Positions 33,987-43,563 of a stretch of DNA of 64,000 nt are shown here, piece after piece. Origin of the DNA: LVI-A0039 sp033105485. Its GTDB lineage: Bacteria; Bacillota_I; Bacilli_A; UBA3375. The position numbers and the translations under genes were made by a program. Location of the stretch: assembly GCA_033105485.1 (NCBI GenBank), contig CP136956.1:1364001-1428000 (forward strand), in the 5' to 3' direction. The notes under the pieces were generated by a model. That model was given only the letters and a program-made list of their open reading frames with translations, did no database searches and had not been told where the DNA came from. Every line of letters starts with the position of its first letter. Position 1 is the stretch's first letter.

Positions 33987-34711
33987 GCGAACTAATTATT
34001 ATTGGAGGTCCTTGTTCAGTAGAAAGCAAAGATCAGATAAATACAATATATTCAGGGATTGAAAGTAATGTTGATATTTTTAGAGGTGGAGCATTTAAAC
34101 CACGTACAAGTGTAAATAGTTTTCAGGGCTTAGGTGCAGAAGGACTAGACTTATTGCGAGCTGCTAGTTCAAAACCAATTGTAAGTGAAATTATGGATAC
34201 AGCCGATATTCCTTTATTTTCTGATGTAGACTATATACAAATAGGGGCTCGTAACATGCAAAACTTTTCTTTATTAAAAAAAGTTGGAGCGATGCAAAAA
34301 CCTGTTATACTAAAGCGTGGTTTAAGTAGTACAATTGAAGAACTATTATCTGCTGCTGAATACTTAGAGCATTTTGGGGCAACTGAAGTAATCCTATGTG
34401 AGCGTGGAATTAGAACATTCTCTGATAGTAGTCGCTTTACTTTAGATGTTGCAGCAGTTTTAAAGTTAAAAAAAGAAACAAACTATAAAGTAATTGTTGA
34501 TGTTTCACACCCAGCTGGTAACACGTATATGATTGAAGATCTTGCGATGTCAGCCGTGGCGTTAGGAAGTGATGGGATAATGATTGAAGCTCATGATAAT
34601 CCGCAAGCTGCTTTAAGTGATGTGGATCAACAATTAACAATTGAGCAATTTAATAAATTAGCATCAAAACTAAGAACTCTTCATAGTTTTGTTAAAGAAC
34701 TGAAGAATTAA
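33983..34711 (+). CDS. aroF: 3-deoxy-7-phosphoheptulonate (DAHP) synthase, short type
   Basis: First enzyme of the shikimate pathway: condenses phosphoenolpyruvate and erythrose-4-phosphate. 242 residues, the compact class without a fused chorismate mutase or regulatory domain. Seen: IIGGPCSVES, FRGGAFKPRTS, IQIGARNMQNFSLL, ILKRGLSS, and VDVSHPAGN. It is unexpectedly at the end of a wall-precursor operon, coupled to tagO by ATGA. No other aromatic pathway gene is in the window. Confidence 0.9.
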   Translation: MSELIIIGGPCSVESKDQINTIYSGIESNVDIFRGGAFKPRTSVNSFQGLGAEGLDLLRAASSKPIVSEIMDTADIPLFSDVDYIQIGARNMQNFSLLKKVGAMQKPVILKRGLSSTIEELLSAAEYLEHFGATEVILCERGIRTFSDSSRFTLDVAAVLKLKKETNYKVIVDVSHPAGNTYMIEDLAMSAVALGSDGIMIEAHDNPQAALSDVDQQLTIEQFNKLASKLRTLHSFVKELKN

Positions 34712-34725
34712 TCTTCGGTTTTTTC
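34698..34725 (+). terminator. Terminator at the end of the wall-precursor/DAHP operon
   Basis: Stem AACTGAAGA/TCTTCGGTT (G-T pair), loop ATTAA, then a T-tract. It overlaps the DAHP synthase stop codon and lies 17 bases before uvrB, so uvrB may depend on partial read-through or an unseen promoter. Confidence 0.8.
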
Positions 34726-34741
34726 TTTTAAAGGAGGAATC

Positions 34742-36694
34742 ATGGAATTTGATATTCATAGTAAATATCAACCGGCTGGGGATCAGCCAAAAGCAATCGA
34801 TGAGTTAATGTATAATATCGAACATCAAAATCACCACCAAGTATTATTAGGAGCAACAGGGACAGGTAAGACGTTTACTATTGCAAATGTAATTAATAAA
34901 CACAAGAAGCCAACTTTAGTTTTAGCCCACAATAAAACATTAGCATCACAGCTATATGGTGAATTAAAAGAGTTTTTCCCAAATAACCGCGTTGAATACT
35001 TTGTAAGTTATTTCGACTACTATCAACCAGAAGCATACCTTCCTGGTAATGATTTATACATTGAGAAAGATTCGAAAATAAATGATGAGATTGAACGTTT
35101 ACGACACAGTGCAACTGCTAGTTTAACCGAAGGTGAAGATGTTATTGTTGTATCTTCAGTTTCTTGTATTTATGGTTTAGGGAGTCCAGTTGATTACCAA
35201 AACATGGCCTTTAGTGTGCGTACTGGACAAATTATTGATCAGAAAGAATTTATCTATAAACTAATTGAAATGCAATACTCTCGTAATGACGTTGAGGCTA
35301 AGCGTAGTACATTTAGAGTTCGTGGAGATATCATTGAGTTCGTTTCACCTTATAATGAAACGATGAGTTATAAGATTGAATTCTGGGATGACGAGATTGA
35401 ATCGATTAAAGAAGTAAATACGATTACTGGTAAAACAATTAACAAACTAAAGCACGTTGTAATTTTCCCGGCATCACACTATGTTGTTGATAGTGACCGT
35501 ATGAAGCCGATTATCGAAGCAATTAAGATTGATAAAGATAAAGAGGTAGCTGACTTTATTGCTCAAGATAAGTTATTAGAAGCACAACGTTTAAAACAAC
35601 GTACTGAATACGATTTAGAAATGATGGCAGAAGTTGGTTATTGTAGTGGAATTGAAAACTATACTCGATATCTATCAGGCTTAAAAGAAGATCAGACGCC
35701 TTATACATTATTTGATTACTTCCCTGAAGACTTCTTAATGGTTATTGATGAGTCTCACGTTACGCTACCACAAGTGCGTGCGATGTATAACGGTGATCGT
35801 GCTCGTAAGCAAAACTTAGTTGATTATGGATTTAGACTACAAGCAGCCTTAGATAACCGTCCACTTCGCTTTGAAGAATTTGAGAAAAAAATCCATGATA
35901 TTATTTATGTATCAGCAACTCCTGGAGATTATGAAATTGAAAAAAGTAATGGGCATATTGTTGAACAAATCATCCGTCCAACCGGTTTACTAGATCCAGA
36001 AATTGATATTGTTCCTAAAGAAAATCAAATTGACCATATTATTAGTACAATTAAAAGTCCAGATATTAATAAGGTATTAATCACAACCCTTACGAAGAAG
36101 ATGGCCGAAGATTTAACAGACTATTTAAAGGAACAAGGGATTAAGGTAGCTTACTTACATAGTGATATTAAAACTTTAGAACGTGTTCAAATCATTAAAC
36201 AATTAAGAGCAGGTAAATATGATGTATTAATTGGTATCAACTTATTACGTGAAGGACTAGATATTCCAGAAGTTGATCGCGTCTTAATATTAGATGCTGA
36301 TAAGCAAGGGTTCTTGCGTAGTACAACTTCACTTGTACAAACAATTGGTCGTGCAGCACGTAACAGTAATGGACGTGTTATTATGTATGCTGATAAAGAG
36401 AGTGCAGCAATGAAGGAAGCAATTGAAGAAACAATGCGTAGACGTAAAATTCAGATTGCATTCAATGAGAAACATGGAATAGATCCAACTACAATTGAGA
36501 AAGATATTGGAGAATTCGAATTATTAACTGACAACGAGTTAGATAAGTTAACTAGTAAGAAAGTTAGTAAAGAAGATAAGAAAAATATTCTTGATGATTT
36601 ACGAAAAGAGATGAAAGCTGCAAGTAGTGAACTTAACTTCGAGGAAGCAGCTCGTTTACGTGATTTAATAATAGAAATAGAAAGTGGGAAGTAA
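34742..36694 (+). CDS. uvrB: Excinuclease ABC subunit B
   Basis: Nucleotide excision repair helicase-like damage verifier, 650 residues. Seen: Walker A LLGATGTGKTFTIA, the beta-hairpin region YFDYYQPEAYLP, DEXX box VIDESHVTLPQ, helicase motif VI QTIGRAARNSNG, and the C-terminal UvrC-binding domain (LRKEMKAASSELNFEEAARL). AAAGGAGG precedes the ATG. Followed one base later by mutS, not by uvrA. Confidence 0.97.
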   Translation: MEFDIHSKYQPAGDQPKAIDELMYNIEHQNHHQVLLGATGTGKTFTIANVINKHKKPTLVLAHNKTLASQLYGELKEFFPNNRVEYFVSYFDYYQPEAYLPGNDLYIEKDSKINDEIERLRHSATASLTEGEDVIVVSSVSCIYGLGSPVDYQNMAFSVRTGQIIDQKEFIYKLIEMQYSRNDVEAKRSTFRVRGDIIEFVSPYNETMSYKIEFWDDEIESIKEVNTITGKTINKLKHVVIFPASHYVVDSDRMKPIIEAIKIDKDKEVADFIAQDKLLEAQRLKQRTEYDLEMMAEVGYCSGIENYTRYLSGLKEDQTPYTLFDYFPEDFLMVIDESHVTLPQVRAMYNGDRARKQNLVDYGFRLQAALDNRPLRFEEFEKKIHDIIYVSATPGDYEIEKSNGHIVEQIIRPTGLLDPEIDIVPKENQIDHIISTIKSPDINKVLITTLTKKMAEDLTDYLKEQGIKVAYLHSDIKTLERVQIIKQLRAGKYDVLIGINLLREGLDIPEVDRVLILDADKQGFLRSTTSLVQTIGRAARNSNGRVIMYADKESAAMKEAIEETMRRRKIQIAFNEKHGIDPTTIEKDIGEFELLTDNELDKLTSKKVSKEDKKNILDDLRKEMKAASSELNFEEAARLRDLIIEIESGK

Positions 36695-36695
36695 A

Positions 36696-39236
36696 ATGGA
36701 AATCAAGTCAATTGATCCAAATCAATTGTCAGCCGCAATGCGACAATATTATGATATTAAGATGGAAAACTTTGATTGTATTATCTTTTTCCAACTAGGA
36801 GACTTTTATGAGTTGTTCTTTGATGATGCAGTTGAGATTTCAAACTTATTAGAACTTACTTTAACAGGAAAGAAAGCCGGGCTTGAGGAGCGTATCCCAA
36901 TGGCTGGAATTCCAATTAAAGCATTAGATGAGTATTTAAAAATCTTAATGAAACACAATAAGAAGGTGGCGATTGTTGATCAAGATGATACAATCACGCC
37001 TGGAAGTAAATTGGTTACTAGACGTTTAAAGACAATTATTACACCTGGGACATATCATGATACTAACACAAAGGATAATGTATTCGTTGCTAGTTTAGTA
37101 AATGAGATTACTCCAAAGTTAAGTTATGTTGATATTGCAACAGCTGAATGTTTTAACTGTGAATTATTAAACATCGAAGAAGCTATCAATGAAGTAATCA
37201 GACTTGGAATTAAAGAGTTAGTTGTAAACTTTGCATTAAATGAAGATTACTTAGATATGTTAGAGTTCTATGGAATTACAGTTACTAAACATGAGTATCG
37301 TCAAGAGTTAATTGCTACTAACAATATTATTCAGAATCCAAAGATGGCTAATGTTAATAATCTTCTAATTGATTTCTTAGATGCTAACCACATTCGTTAT
37401 GATCACTTAATTAATTTCATTTTAATTGAGAGTAATGATTACATGCGTTTAACACTTGCTACACAAAAGCAATTAGAGCTTACGGAGACAATGAAGTCAA
37501 GTGAATATGTTGGTAGTTTATTCTGGTATTTAAATGATACTAAGACTGCAATGGGTAGACGTTTATTAAAGCAATGGATTACTAGACCGTTAGTTAACCT
37601 TGGTGAAATTAGTAAGCGTCATCACTTCACAGAACAAATGATTAGAAACTCACTTGCAACAGATGGGGTAAAGGATATCTTATCTGAAATCTATGACTTT
37701 GAACGTATCATTGGGCGTATTAATGATAATGTAATTGCTCCTAAAGAGATGTATCAATTATTAAAGTCAATTAGACGTTTAGAAGAATTAAAGAATGTAT
37801 TAAACAGCTATGGGGATGATCAACTTTCAAACTTTGCTAGTGATATTGACCCATTAGTTGATATTTACCAAATGCTTGAAGAAGCAATTGATGAAAACAA
37901 TCAAATGTCTGCTACAAACGGAGATATTATTAAACCTGGGTTTAACCAAGAGGTAGACCGTTTACGTGATGTTAAGAACAATAGTACAAAGTGGCTTGCA
38001 AACTTTGAACTTGAACAACGTGAACAAACAGGTATTAAAAACTTAAAGGTTAAGTATAATAAAGTGTTCGGTTACTTCTTAGAAGTAAGTAATGGTAATA
38101 AAGATCTAGTTCCTGAACATTACGTGCGTAAGCAGACTATGACTAATGCTGAGCGATTCATTACTAATGAATTAAAAGATGCAGAAAATGAAATTTTAAA
38201 TGCAGCTGAAATGATAACTAAATTAGAGTACGACTTATATGTTGAATTACGTACAAAGTTAAAAGCAGAGTTATCTAGATTAAAGTCAGTAGCTGTTGCG
38301 ATTTCAACTTTAGATGTACTAGGTTCGTTTGCATCAGTAGCGCTTAAGAATCGTCTTATTAAGCCAGAGTTTACAGATAGTAATGTAATCGAGATTATTG
38401 AAGGGCGTCACCCAATTGTTGAGCAAATGTGTGATAACTACATCGTTAATGATTGTATTATGGATCAAACTAATAATACATTATTAATTACTGGACCAAA
38501 CATGGCCGGAAAATCAACGTATATGCGTCAGGTTGTATTAATTGCGATTATGGCTCAAATTGGATGTTATGTACCAGCTACAAAAGCGAAGCTAAAAGTA
38601 TTTGATCAAATCTTTACTCGTATTGGAGCAAGTGATGATTTAGCACAAGGACAAAGTACATTCATGGTTGAGATGAGTGAAACTTCTTACGCACTGAAAC
38701 ATGCAACTAATGATAGTTTAATCATCTTTGATGAACTTGGTCGTGGAACTTCAACGTATGATGGTATTGCTTTAGCACATGCAATCATTGAATATTTAGA
38801 AAAGAACTTAGATGTTAAAACACTATTCTCTACGCACTATCATGAACTTACTAAATTAGAAGCAGAAAATAGTAGTATTAAAAATGTACACGTGAAAGCT
38901 GAAGAGGAAAGTGACAATGGACTTACTTTCTATCATAAAGTAATCCCAGGAGCTGTGCAAAAGAGTTACGGTATTGAAGTGGCTGCGCTTGCGAAGTTAC
39001 CAGTAGATGTTATATATCGTAGTAAACAGTTGATGTCAACTCTAGAAGCATCAGCAACAGATGTTAGCAGTGTTCCTGCTGAAACAATTTCACAAGAGCT
39101 AATTACTCAAAATGAGAAGTTGGAAGCTGAACTTAATAATTTAAAATCTTTACTTAATGTTGATGTTAATAACATGACACCAATGGAAGCGTTAATGACT
39201 TTATCAAAAATTAAACAGGAGACTAGTAATGAGTAA
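36696..39236 (+). CDS. mutS: DNA mismatch repair protein MutS
   Basis: Mismatch recognition ATPase of 846 residues. The start is ATG 36696 immediately after uvrB, preferred over an in-frame GTG at 36684 inside uvrB that overlaps the probable ribosome site GGGAAG. Domain I mismatch motif FFQLGDFYELF, clamp and lever domains mid-protein, Walker A ITGPNMAGKSTYMRQ, FTRIGASDDLAQGQSTFMVEM, Walker B IIFDELGRGTSTYDG and the switch STHYHEL. No mutL follows; an SGNH hydrolase gene overlaps its 3' end by 8 bases. Confidence 0.96.
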   Translation: MEIKSIDPNQLSAAMRQYYDIKMENFDCIIFFQLGDFYELFFDDAVEISNLLELTLTGKKAGLEERIPMAGIPIKALDEYLKILMKHNKKVAIVDQDDTITPGSKLVTRRLKTIITPGTYHDTNTKDNVFVASLVNEITPKLSYVDIATAECFNCELLNIEEAINEVIRLGIKELVVNFALNEDYLDMLEFYGITVTKHEYRQELIATNNIIQNPKMANVNNLLIDFLDANHIRYDHLINFILIESNDYMRLTLATQKQLELTETMKSSEYVGSLFWYLNDTKTAMGRRLLKQWITRPLVNLGEISKRHHFTEQMIRNSLATDGVKDILSEIYDFERIIGRINDNVIAPKEMYQLLKSIRRLEELKNVLNSYGDDQLSNFASDIDPLVDIYQMLEEAIDENNQMSATNGDIIKPGFNQEVDRLRDVKNNSTKWLANFELEQREQTGIKNLKVKYNKVFGYFLEVSNGNKDLVPEHYVRKQTMTNAERFITNELKDAENEILNAAEMITKLEYDLYVELRTKLKAELSRLKSVAVAISTLDVLGSFASVALKNRLIKPEFTDSNVIEIIEGRHPIVEQMCDNYIVNDCIMDQTNNTLLITGPNMAGKSTYMRQVVLIAIMAQIGCYVPATKAKLKVFDQIFTRIGASDDLAQGQSTFMVEMSETSYALKHATNDSLIIFDELGRGTSTYDGIALAHAIIEYLEKNLDVKTLFSTHYHELTKLEAENSSIKNVHVKAEEESDNGLTFYHKVIPGAVQKSYGIEVAALAKLPVDVIYRSKQLMSTLEASATDVSSVPAETISQELITQNEKLEAELNNLKSLLNVDVNNMTPMEALMTLSKIKQETSNE

Positions 39237-40065
39237 AAAGAATATAGTTTTTCTTGGTGATTCAATCACCGCTGGAGTTATTGCTGGACCAGAACTTGAC
39301 TATCGTAAAAAGGGTTACGCAAGTTTTGTCCGTGAGTATTTTGAAAATAAAAAACAGTTAGGGACTTATTATAATTTTGCAGTATCTGGTTTTATGACAG
39401 GTGATGTTTTAAATCAATTCAAAGGTAATATTACGCACAATGAAAATATTGCCTTCAATATCTTAAGTGAAAAATGTTATCGCTTGACTAAAAAGCGTGT
39501 GGGACAAGATACAATTAAATTTACGCACCCAGATATTCATATCTTAGATGCAATCGCAAGTGCTGACCTACTTGTACTAACACTTGGTGCGAATGATCTA
39601 ATTCGTTTATTTAGAAAATTTAGTGACGAATCTGTAACTAAGGTTATTCAGTCTATTATTTCTAATGACTATACTCAAGAAACGCTACATACAGCGCTTA
39701 AGAATTATCTGGTTATGATGAATTTAATCGTAGATATCAATCCCGATATTGAAATTATCTTATTAGGGACGTATGTACCTTCGGGTGAAGAAGCAATTGT
39801 AAAACGTTTATTCCCTAAGTTTAGTATGTTAGAGGATGCTTTATATGATACGGTAGGAAATGAATTTCCAGATAATATTAAGGTAATTAAACCTCGTAAT
39901 ATATTCAAAGCTAACTGTAAAGAGTTTGTGACATCTAAAATAGATATCCACCCTTCAACTGAAGGACATAAAGCACTTGCAGAATTAGTATTACAAAATC
40001 AAACACAGATTAAATATCAAAGTGGTCAAGTATTTGGCTATAATCAAGTTAATATAAAAAAATAA
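39229..40065 (+). CDS. SGNH/GDSL family lipase or esterase
   Basis: 278-residue hydrolase with SGNH blocks: nucleophile Ser12 in FLGDSITAG, Gly block (YNFAVSGFMTGD), LGANDLIR with the oxyanion Asn, and catalytic Asp-x-x-His in DIHPSTEGHKAL. There is no signal peptide, so it is cytoplasmic; the substrate is unknown. The co-transcribed position after mutS is probably only operonic convenience. Ends in a bidirectional terminator. Confidence 0.85.
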   Translation: MSKKNIVFLGDSITAGVIAGPELDYRKKGYASFVREYFENKKQLGTYYNFAVSGFMTGDVLNQFKGNITHNENIAFNILSEKCYRLTKKRVGQDTIKFTHPDIHILDAIASADLLVLTLGANDLIRLFRKFSDESVTKVIQSIISNDYTQETLHTALKNYLVMMNLIVDINPDIEIILLGTYVPSGEEAIVKRLFPKFSMLEDALYDTVGNEFPDNIKVIKPRNIFKANCKEFVTSKIDIHPSTEGHKALAELVLQNQTQIKYQSGQVFGYNQVNIKK

Positions 40066-40092
40066 ACAACATCTTTACGATGTTGTTTTTTC
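40064..40092. terminator. Bidirectional terminator between the SGNH hydrolase and def
   Basis: Perfect stem AAACAACATC/GATGTTGTTT with loop TTTAC. T-tract on the right; A-rich tract on the left gives T residues for the minus-strand def message. Confidence 0.85.
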
Positions 40093-40649
40093 TATATTTG
40101 AAATGCACCAGGTTTTTCTTCAAATGGATTATTTTGATTAATCTTATCTGAGTATAAAATACCGTTTAAGTGGTCAAGTTCATGTTGAACTGCTATTGAC
40201 TCAAAGTCATCAAGTTCAATAACATGTTTGTTTCCTTCGATATCGAAGTAACGAAGTTTAATTGTCTTTGCTCTGTATACGTATCCCTCTGGACGTTCCG
40301 GAACTGATAAACAACCTTCTCCAGACTCGATATAGCTTTGTTTTGCACTACTGCTTAAGATAACAGGGTTAATCATTGTTAAATCTATATATGGTTCACC
40401 GTCTTCATCTTCGATATAAACAACAGCCATGCGTGCATCGACACCGATTTGGTTAGCGGCGATACCTACTGATGGTGTTAAATCATATTTTTCAACTAGC
40501 TCTTCATCGTATGAATCTACTACATATTGACGCATTAAAACTAAAGATTGTTTTAAGTCTTCACTTAATGGAAACTCAACTTTAGTTAGCCTTTTACGTA
40601 AGATTGGATTAGGAGCAGTTATTAAGTCATTGTTAGTTAATCTGTTCAT
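40092..40649 (-). CDS. def: Peptide deformylase
   Basis: Removes the formyl group from nascent N-termini. Start ATG 40649 has GAAGGAGAAG upstream, giving 185 residues, the normal size of Gram-positive type II enzymes; a longer reading back to 40730 has no ribosome site. Metal-site motifs: VGIAANQIG, EGCLSVPE and QHELDHLNGILY (Cys, His, His). An extended -10 box TGCTATAAT is present on the minus strand near 40670-40678. Confidence 0.96.
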   Translation of the reverse strand: MNRLTNNDLITAPNPILRKRLTKVEFPLSEDLKQSLVLMRQYVVDSYDEELVEKYDLTPSVGIAANQIGVDARMAVVYIEDEDGEPYIDLTMINPVILSSSAKQSYIESGEGCLSVPERPEGYVYRAKTIKLRYFDIEGNKHVIELDDFESIAVQHELDHLNGILYSDKINQNNPFEEKPGAFQI

Positions 40650-40715
40650 GTCTTCTCCTTCTACAAAATTATAGCAAATATTATGATTTTGGAGATGGAA
40701 TTTGCAAAATAATCG

Positions 40716-40744
40716 TTCATAAATAGCCATAAATGTGTTATAAT
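40716..40744 (+). promoter_or_regulatory. Promoter of the large coiled-coil gene
   Basis: TTCATA (40716-40721), a 17-base spacer and TATAAT (40739-40744) with extended TG. Confidence 0.6.
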
Positions 40745-40776
40745 GACATATATAAGTAAAGCGTGGAGGCTATAAA

Positions 40777-43248
40777 ATGAAGAAAGAACAAGTTGCTTTA
40801 ATCAAAAAGGAGTATCAAAAGATTTATAATCGAATGACTCAGGTTGAAGCTGAATTTGAAAAACAAAAGGAAATTGTTGAAAAATTAACAACTGAAAATA
40901 AAGCAAATGCAGATAAAATTAAGTCTTTAGAATCAGAGAAAAAAGAACAAACTGCTAAGTTAGAAAAAATCTCAAAAGAGTTAGAATCAGTTAAGGGTGA
41001 AAAAGCTAAAATTGAAGAACAATTAGCAAAAGCTGAACAATCTAATAAAAATAACGAAGCTGCATCTAAAAAAGATGGAGAACTTTCTCGCGAATTAGAA
41101 GCTAAAAAAGCTGAACTTAAATCTAAAGAAGATCAAATTAATAAGTTACAATCTGAAAAATCAGAGTTAGAAAAAGCTAAAAAACAAAGTGAAGCTGAAT
41201 TAGAAGCTGCTAAAAAGGCTGCACCTCAAGCAGGAGAAGAAGCTAAAAAAGCCGAAGAAGCTAAAAAAGCCGAACTTAAAAAATTAGAAGAATTAAAAAA
41301 TGAAGAGATTAAAACTTTAGAGCAAAAATTATCAACTCTAGAACAAGCTCATGCTGAAGAATTAGCAAAGGCTGAACAATCTAAACAAGCTGAAATTGAA
41401 AAATTAAAAGCTGAAATTGAAACTTTAAATTCTAAGCAACCTGACTTAGAGCAAATTAGTAAAGAGGCTCAAGCTGAGAAAGCTGATGAACTTAAAAAAC
41501 TTGAAGCCGAAAAATTAGATGAACTTAAAAAATTAGAAACTGAGAAAAAAGCTGAACTTCAAAGTATGGAACAAGCATTAAAATCTTTAAAAGAAGAAAA
41601 TGCTAAGCAAATTGAAGAGTTAACATCTAAATATAATGAAGATTTAAAAGCAAAAGATGAAGCTTTAGAAAGTGCTAAGCAAGAATTTGCTAAGCAAAAT
41701 GCAGACTTACCAAATGTTGATGAAATCGTTGCTAACTTAACTGCTGAAAAAGATGCTGAAATTGAAGAGCAAAAAGAATTAGTTACTGAACTTAGACGTA
41801 TGCGTGAAGAGTTAGAAGAAGAAAATGCTAGCTTAAAAGAAGAATTCGTTGAGTTAAAAGAAAAGAACATTGAACTTAGAAAAGAAAATGGTGAAGGTAA
41901 CCCGAATAAGATTGACAAAGAAATTTTTGATAACTTAGTTTTAATTAACCAAGCAATTGAAAATGAATTAGTTAACATGAAGGAAACAACTGTTGCTAAA
42001 TCTAAATTTGAAGGATTAGCTGAAGAGAACACTCAAGCCTTATCTCAAATTGAAGAATTACAATCTAAGATTAATGAGTTAAGTGCATCTACAATTGCTA
42101 AAACTGAATTTGATTTCTTAAAAGATGAGTACTTAGGATTACAAAACAAAATGAAAGAAAAAGAAAATGAATTATCATTAGCTAATCAATCATTTGTTGA
42201 GTTAGAATCTAAGTTAGAATCTAAACAAGCGGAATTAGATGTATTTAAAGATATTAACGTTGAAGAAGTTGCTAATGTATTTGAAAACGTAGTACCTCAA
42301 TTAAAAACAGATAACGAAGAATTATTAACAATTATCAAGCGTAACAAAGATCAAATTTCAGGTCTTAAAATTGAACTTGAATCTAAGTTAAGTGAAAATG
42401 AGAGACTTGCTTCTGAGCGTACAGAATTTGTATCTGCTATTGAAGAAAGTAAAGCATTATTAACTAGCTTAAATGCTCAAAACTTAGAAATGAATAAAGC
42501 GCTTAAAGAACACGAAAAACAAAACTTAGAATTAGCTGCTAAATTAACAGATACTAATGAAGAAAAAGAACGTGTTGAACTTGAGAAACGTGCTGTTGAG
42601 AAAATGTTATTAGATTCTGAAAAATCTATGAAACAATATGGTGCTGAAATTGAAGATATTGCTGCTAGATTTGAGAAGATTCAATCTGAAAAAGAAAGAA
42701 CAGAAGATCGTACTTTAATGACTGAAAAGAAATTAGAAGAAGCTTTAGCTCAATTAGCTGCAACTAATGATAGATTATTAGCAACTGAAAAAGCAGAAGC
42801 TGAAGTTCGTCAAAAATACAATGCAGTAGCAGTACAATTTGAAGAAATTAAAGAAGCTTATGAAACGATATCTAAACAATCAAGTGCTGAAATTGAAGAG
42901 TGGAAAGCAACTGTTGAAGATTTAAAATCAGGATACGAACATGAAGTTAAAGAATTATACAAAACTGTAAAATCAACTAAACGTGCATTAACTGACTATA
43001 AATTAAAAGCGATTAATGATGAAGAACGAATTTTAGACTTAGAACGTGAAGTGTCATCTCATGCTCAAAAAGAGATGCCTTACATGAAACGTGCTGCCGG
43101 AAATGATGATTTATTATCAGAAATCCGTCGTCTTAAAACTGAATTAGACAGTGAAGTGGATCAAACTCCTGCTCCTGAAAAAAAAGAATTAACTCTTGAA
43201 GAAGCTATGGAACTAAGAAATACTAAATTAAAAGATTTATTAAGCTAG
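40777..43248 (+). CDS. Large cytoplasmic coiled-coil protein
   Basis: 823 residues, almost entirely predicted coiled coil rich in Glu, Lys, Leu and Ala (for example ELEAKKAELKSKEDQINKL). There is no signal peptide, membrane segment or nucleotide-binding motif. A short Pro-containing break occurs near residues 147-152, and the C-terminal 60 residues (LLSEIRRLKTELD, LTLEEAMELRNTKLKDLL) are less repetitive. It could be a cytoskeletal, chromosome-organising or cell-division scaffold; DivIVA/GpsB or SMC homology is not evident. GGAGG precedes the ATG; single gene with its own promoter and terminator. Confidence 0.75.
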   Translation: MKKEQVALIKKEYQKIYNRMTQVEAEFEKQKEIVEKLTTENKANADKIKSLESEKKEQTAKLEKISKELESVKGEKAKIEEQLAKAEQSNKNNEAASKKDGELSRELEAKKAELKSKEDQINKLQSEKSELEKAKKQSEAELEAAKKAAPQAGEEAKKAEEAKKAELKKLEELKNEEIKTLEQKLSTLEQAHAEELAKAEQSKQAEIEKLKAEIETLNSKQPDLEQISKEAQAEKADELKKLEAEKLDELKKLETEKKAELQSMEQALKSLKEENAKQIEELTSKYNEDLKAKDEALESAKQEFAKQNADLPNVDEIVANLTAEKDAEIEEQKELVTELRRMREELEEENASLKEEFVELKEKNIELRKENGEGNPNKIDKEIFDNLVLINQAIENELVNMKETTVAKSKFEGLAEENTQALSQIEELQSKINELSASTIAKTEFDFLKDEYLGLQNKMKEKENELSLANQSFVELESKLESKQAELDVFKDINVEEVANVFENVVPQLKTDNEELLTIIKRNKDQISGLKIELESKLSENERLASERTEFVSAIEESKALLTSLNAQNLEMNKALKEHEKQNLELAAKLTDTNEEKERVELEKRAVEKMLLDSEKSMKQYGAEIEDIAARFEKIQSEKERTEDRTLMTEKKLEEALAQLAATNDRLLATEKAEAEVRQKYNAVAVQFEEIKEAYETISKQSSAEIEEWKATVEDLKSGYEHEVKELYKTVKSTKRALTDYKLKAINDEERILDLEREVSSHAQKEMPYMKRAAGNDDLLSEIRRLKTELDSEVDQTPAPEKKELTLEEAMELRNTKLKDLLS

Positions 43249-43254
43249 GACATT

Positions 43255-43282
43255 AGATTATGGGCAACCATAATCTTTTTTT
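43255..43282 (+). terminator. Terminator of the coiled-coil gene
   Basis: Perfect stem AGATTATGG/CCATAATCT with loop GCAA and seven T residues. Confidence 0.9.
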
Positions 43283-43325
43283 ATAATAACTTATGACTAG
43301 ATTTTAAAAGGATAGTATGACATGA

Positions 43326-43382
43326 AATAGGCAATCAACAAAAATTCATTTATTTGAAAATGTTGACTGCCTATTTTTTGTT
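43326..43382 (+). terminator. Second strong hairpin with T-tract in the gap before the M60 peptidase gene
   Basis: Long stem of AATAGGCAATCAACA with TGTTGACTGCCTATT (one A-C mismatch), a loop of about 20 bases and a long T-rich tail. The upstream gene already has a terminator 45 bases earlier, so this may end a small independent transcript; only a weak promoter-like sequence lies between. Confidence 0.6.
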
Positions 43383-43530
43383 TTTTAAATTATTGATTAA
43401 TCATGACTTAATACTTATTTAAGAGTAAACTTATACTATAACTAAATTGCATATATATGTTGTTTAGATGCTTTTAAATGCAAGGAATGGACTTTTATGG
43501 TGCTTTTTATATGCGCGCAACTATTTAATG

Positions 43531-43539
43531 TGCTATAAT
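43531..43539 (+). promoter_or_regulatory. Extended -10 promoter of the M60 peptidase gene
   Basis: TGCTATAAT, about 24 bases before the start codon; no clear -35. Confidence 0.55.
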
Positions 43540-43563
43540 GTATAAAATTAAAGGGGTTGGATT

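Noticed and set aside
41559..42032. Minus-strand frame of 157 codons
   Set aside because: Serine/phenylalanine-rich shadow of the coiled-coil gene caused by its biased GAA/AAA/TTA codons; no start signals.
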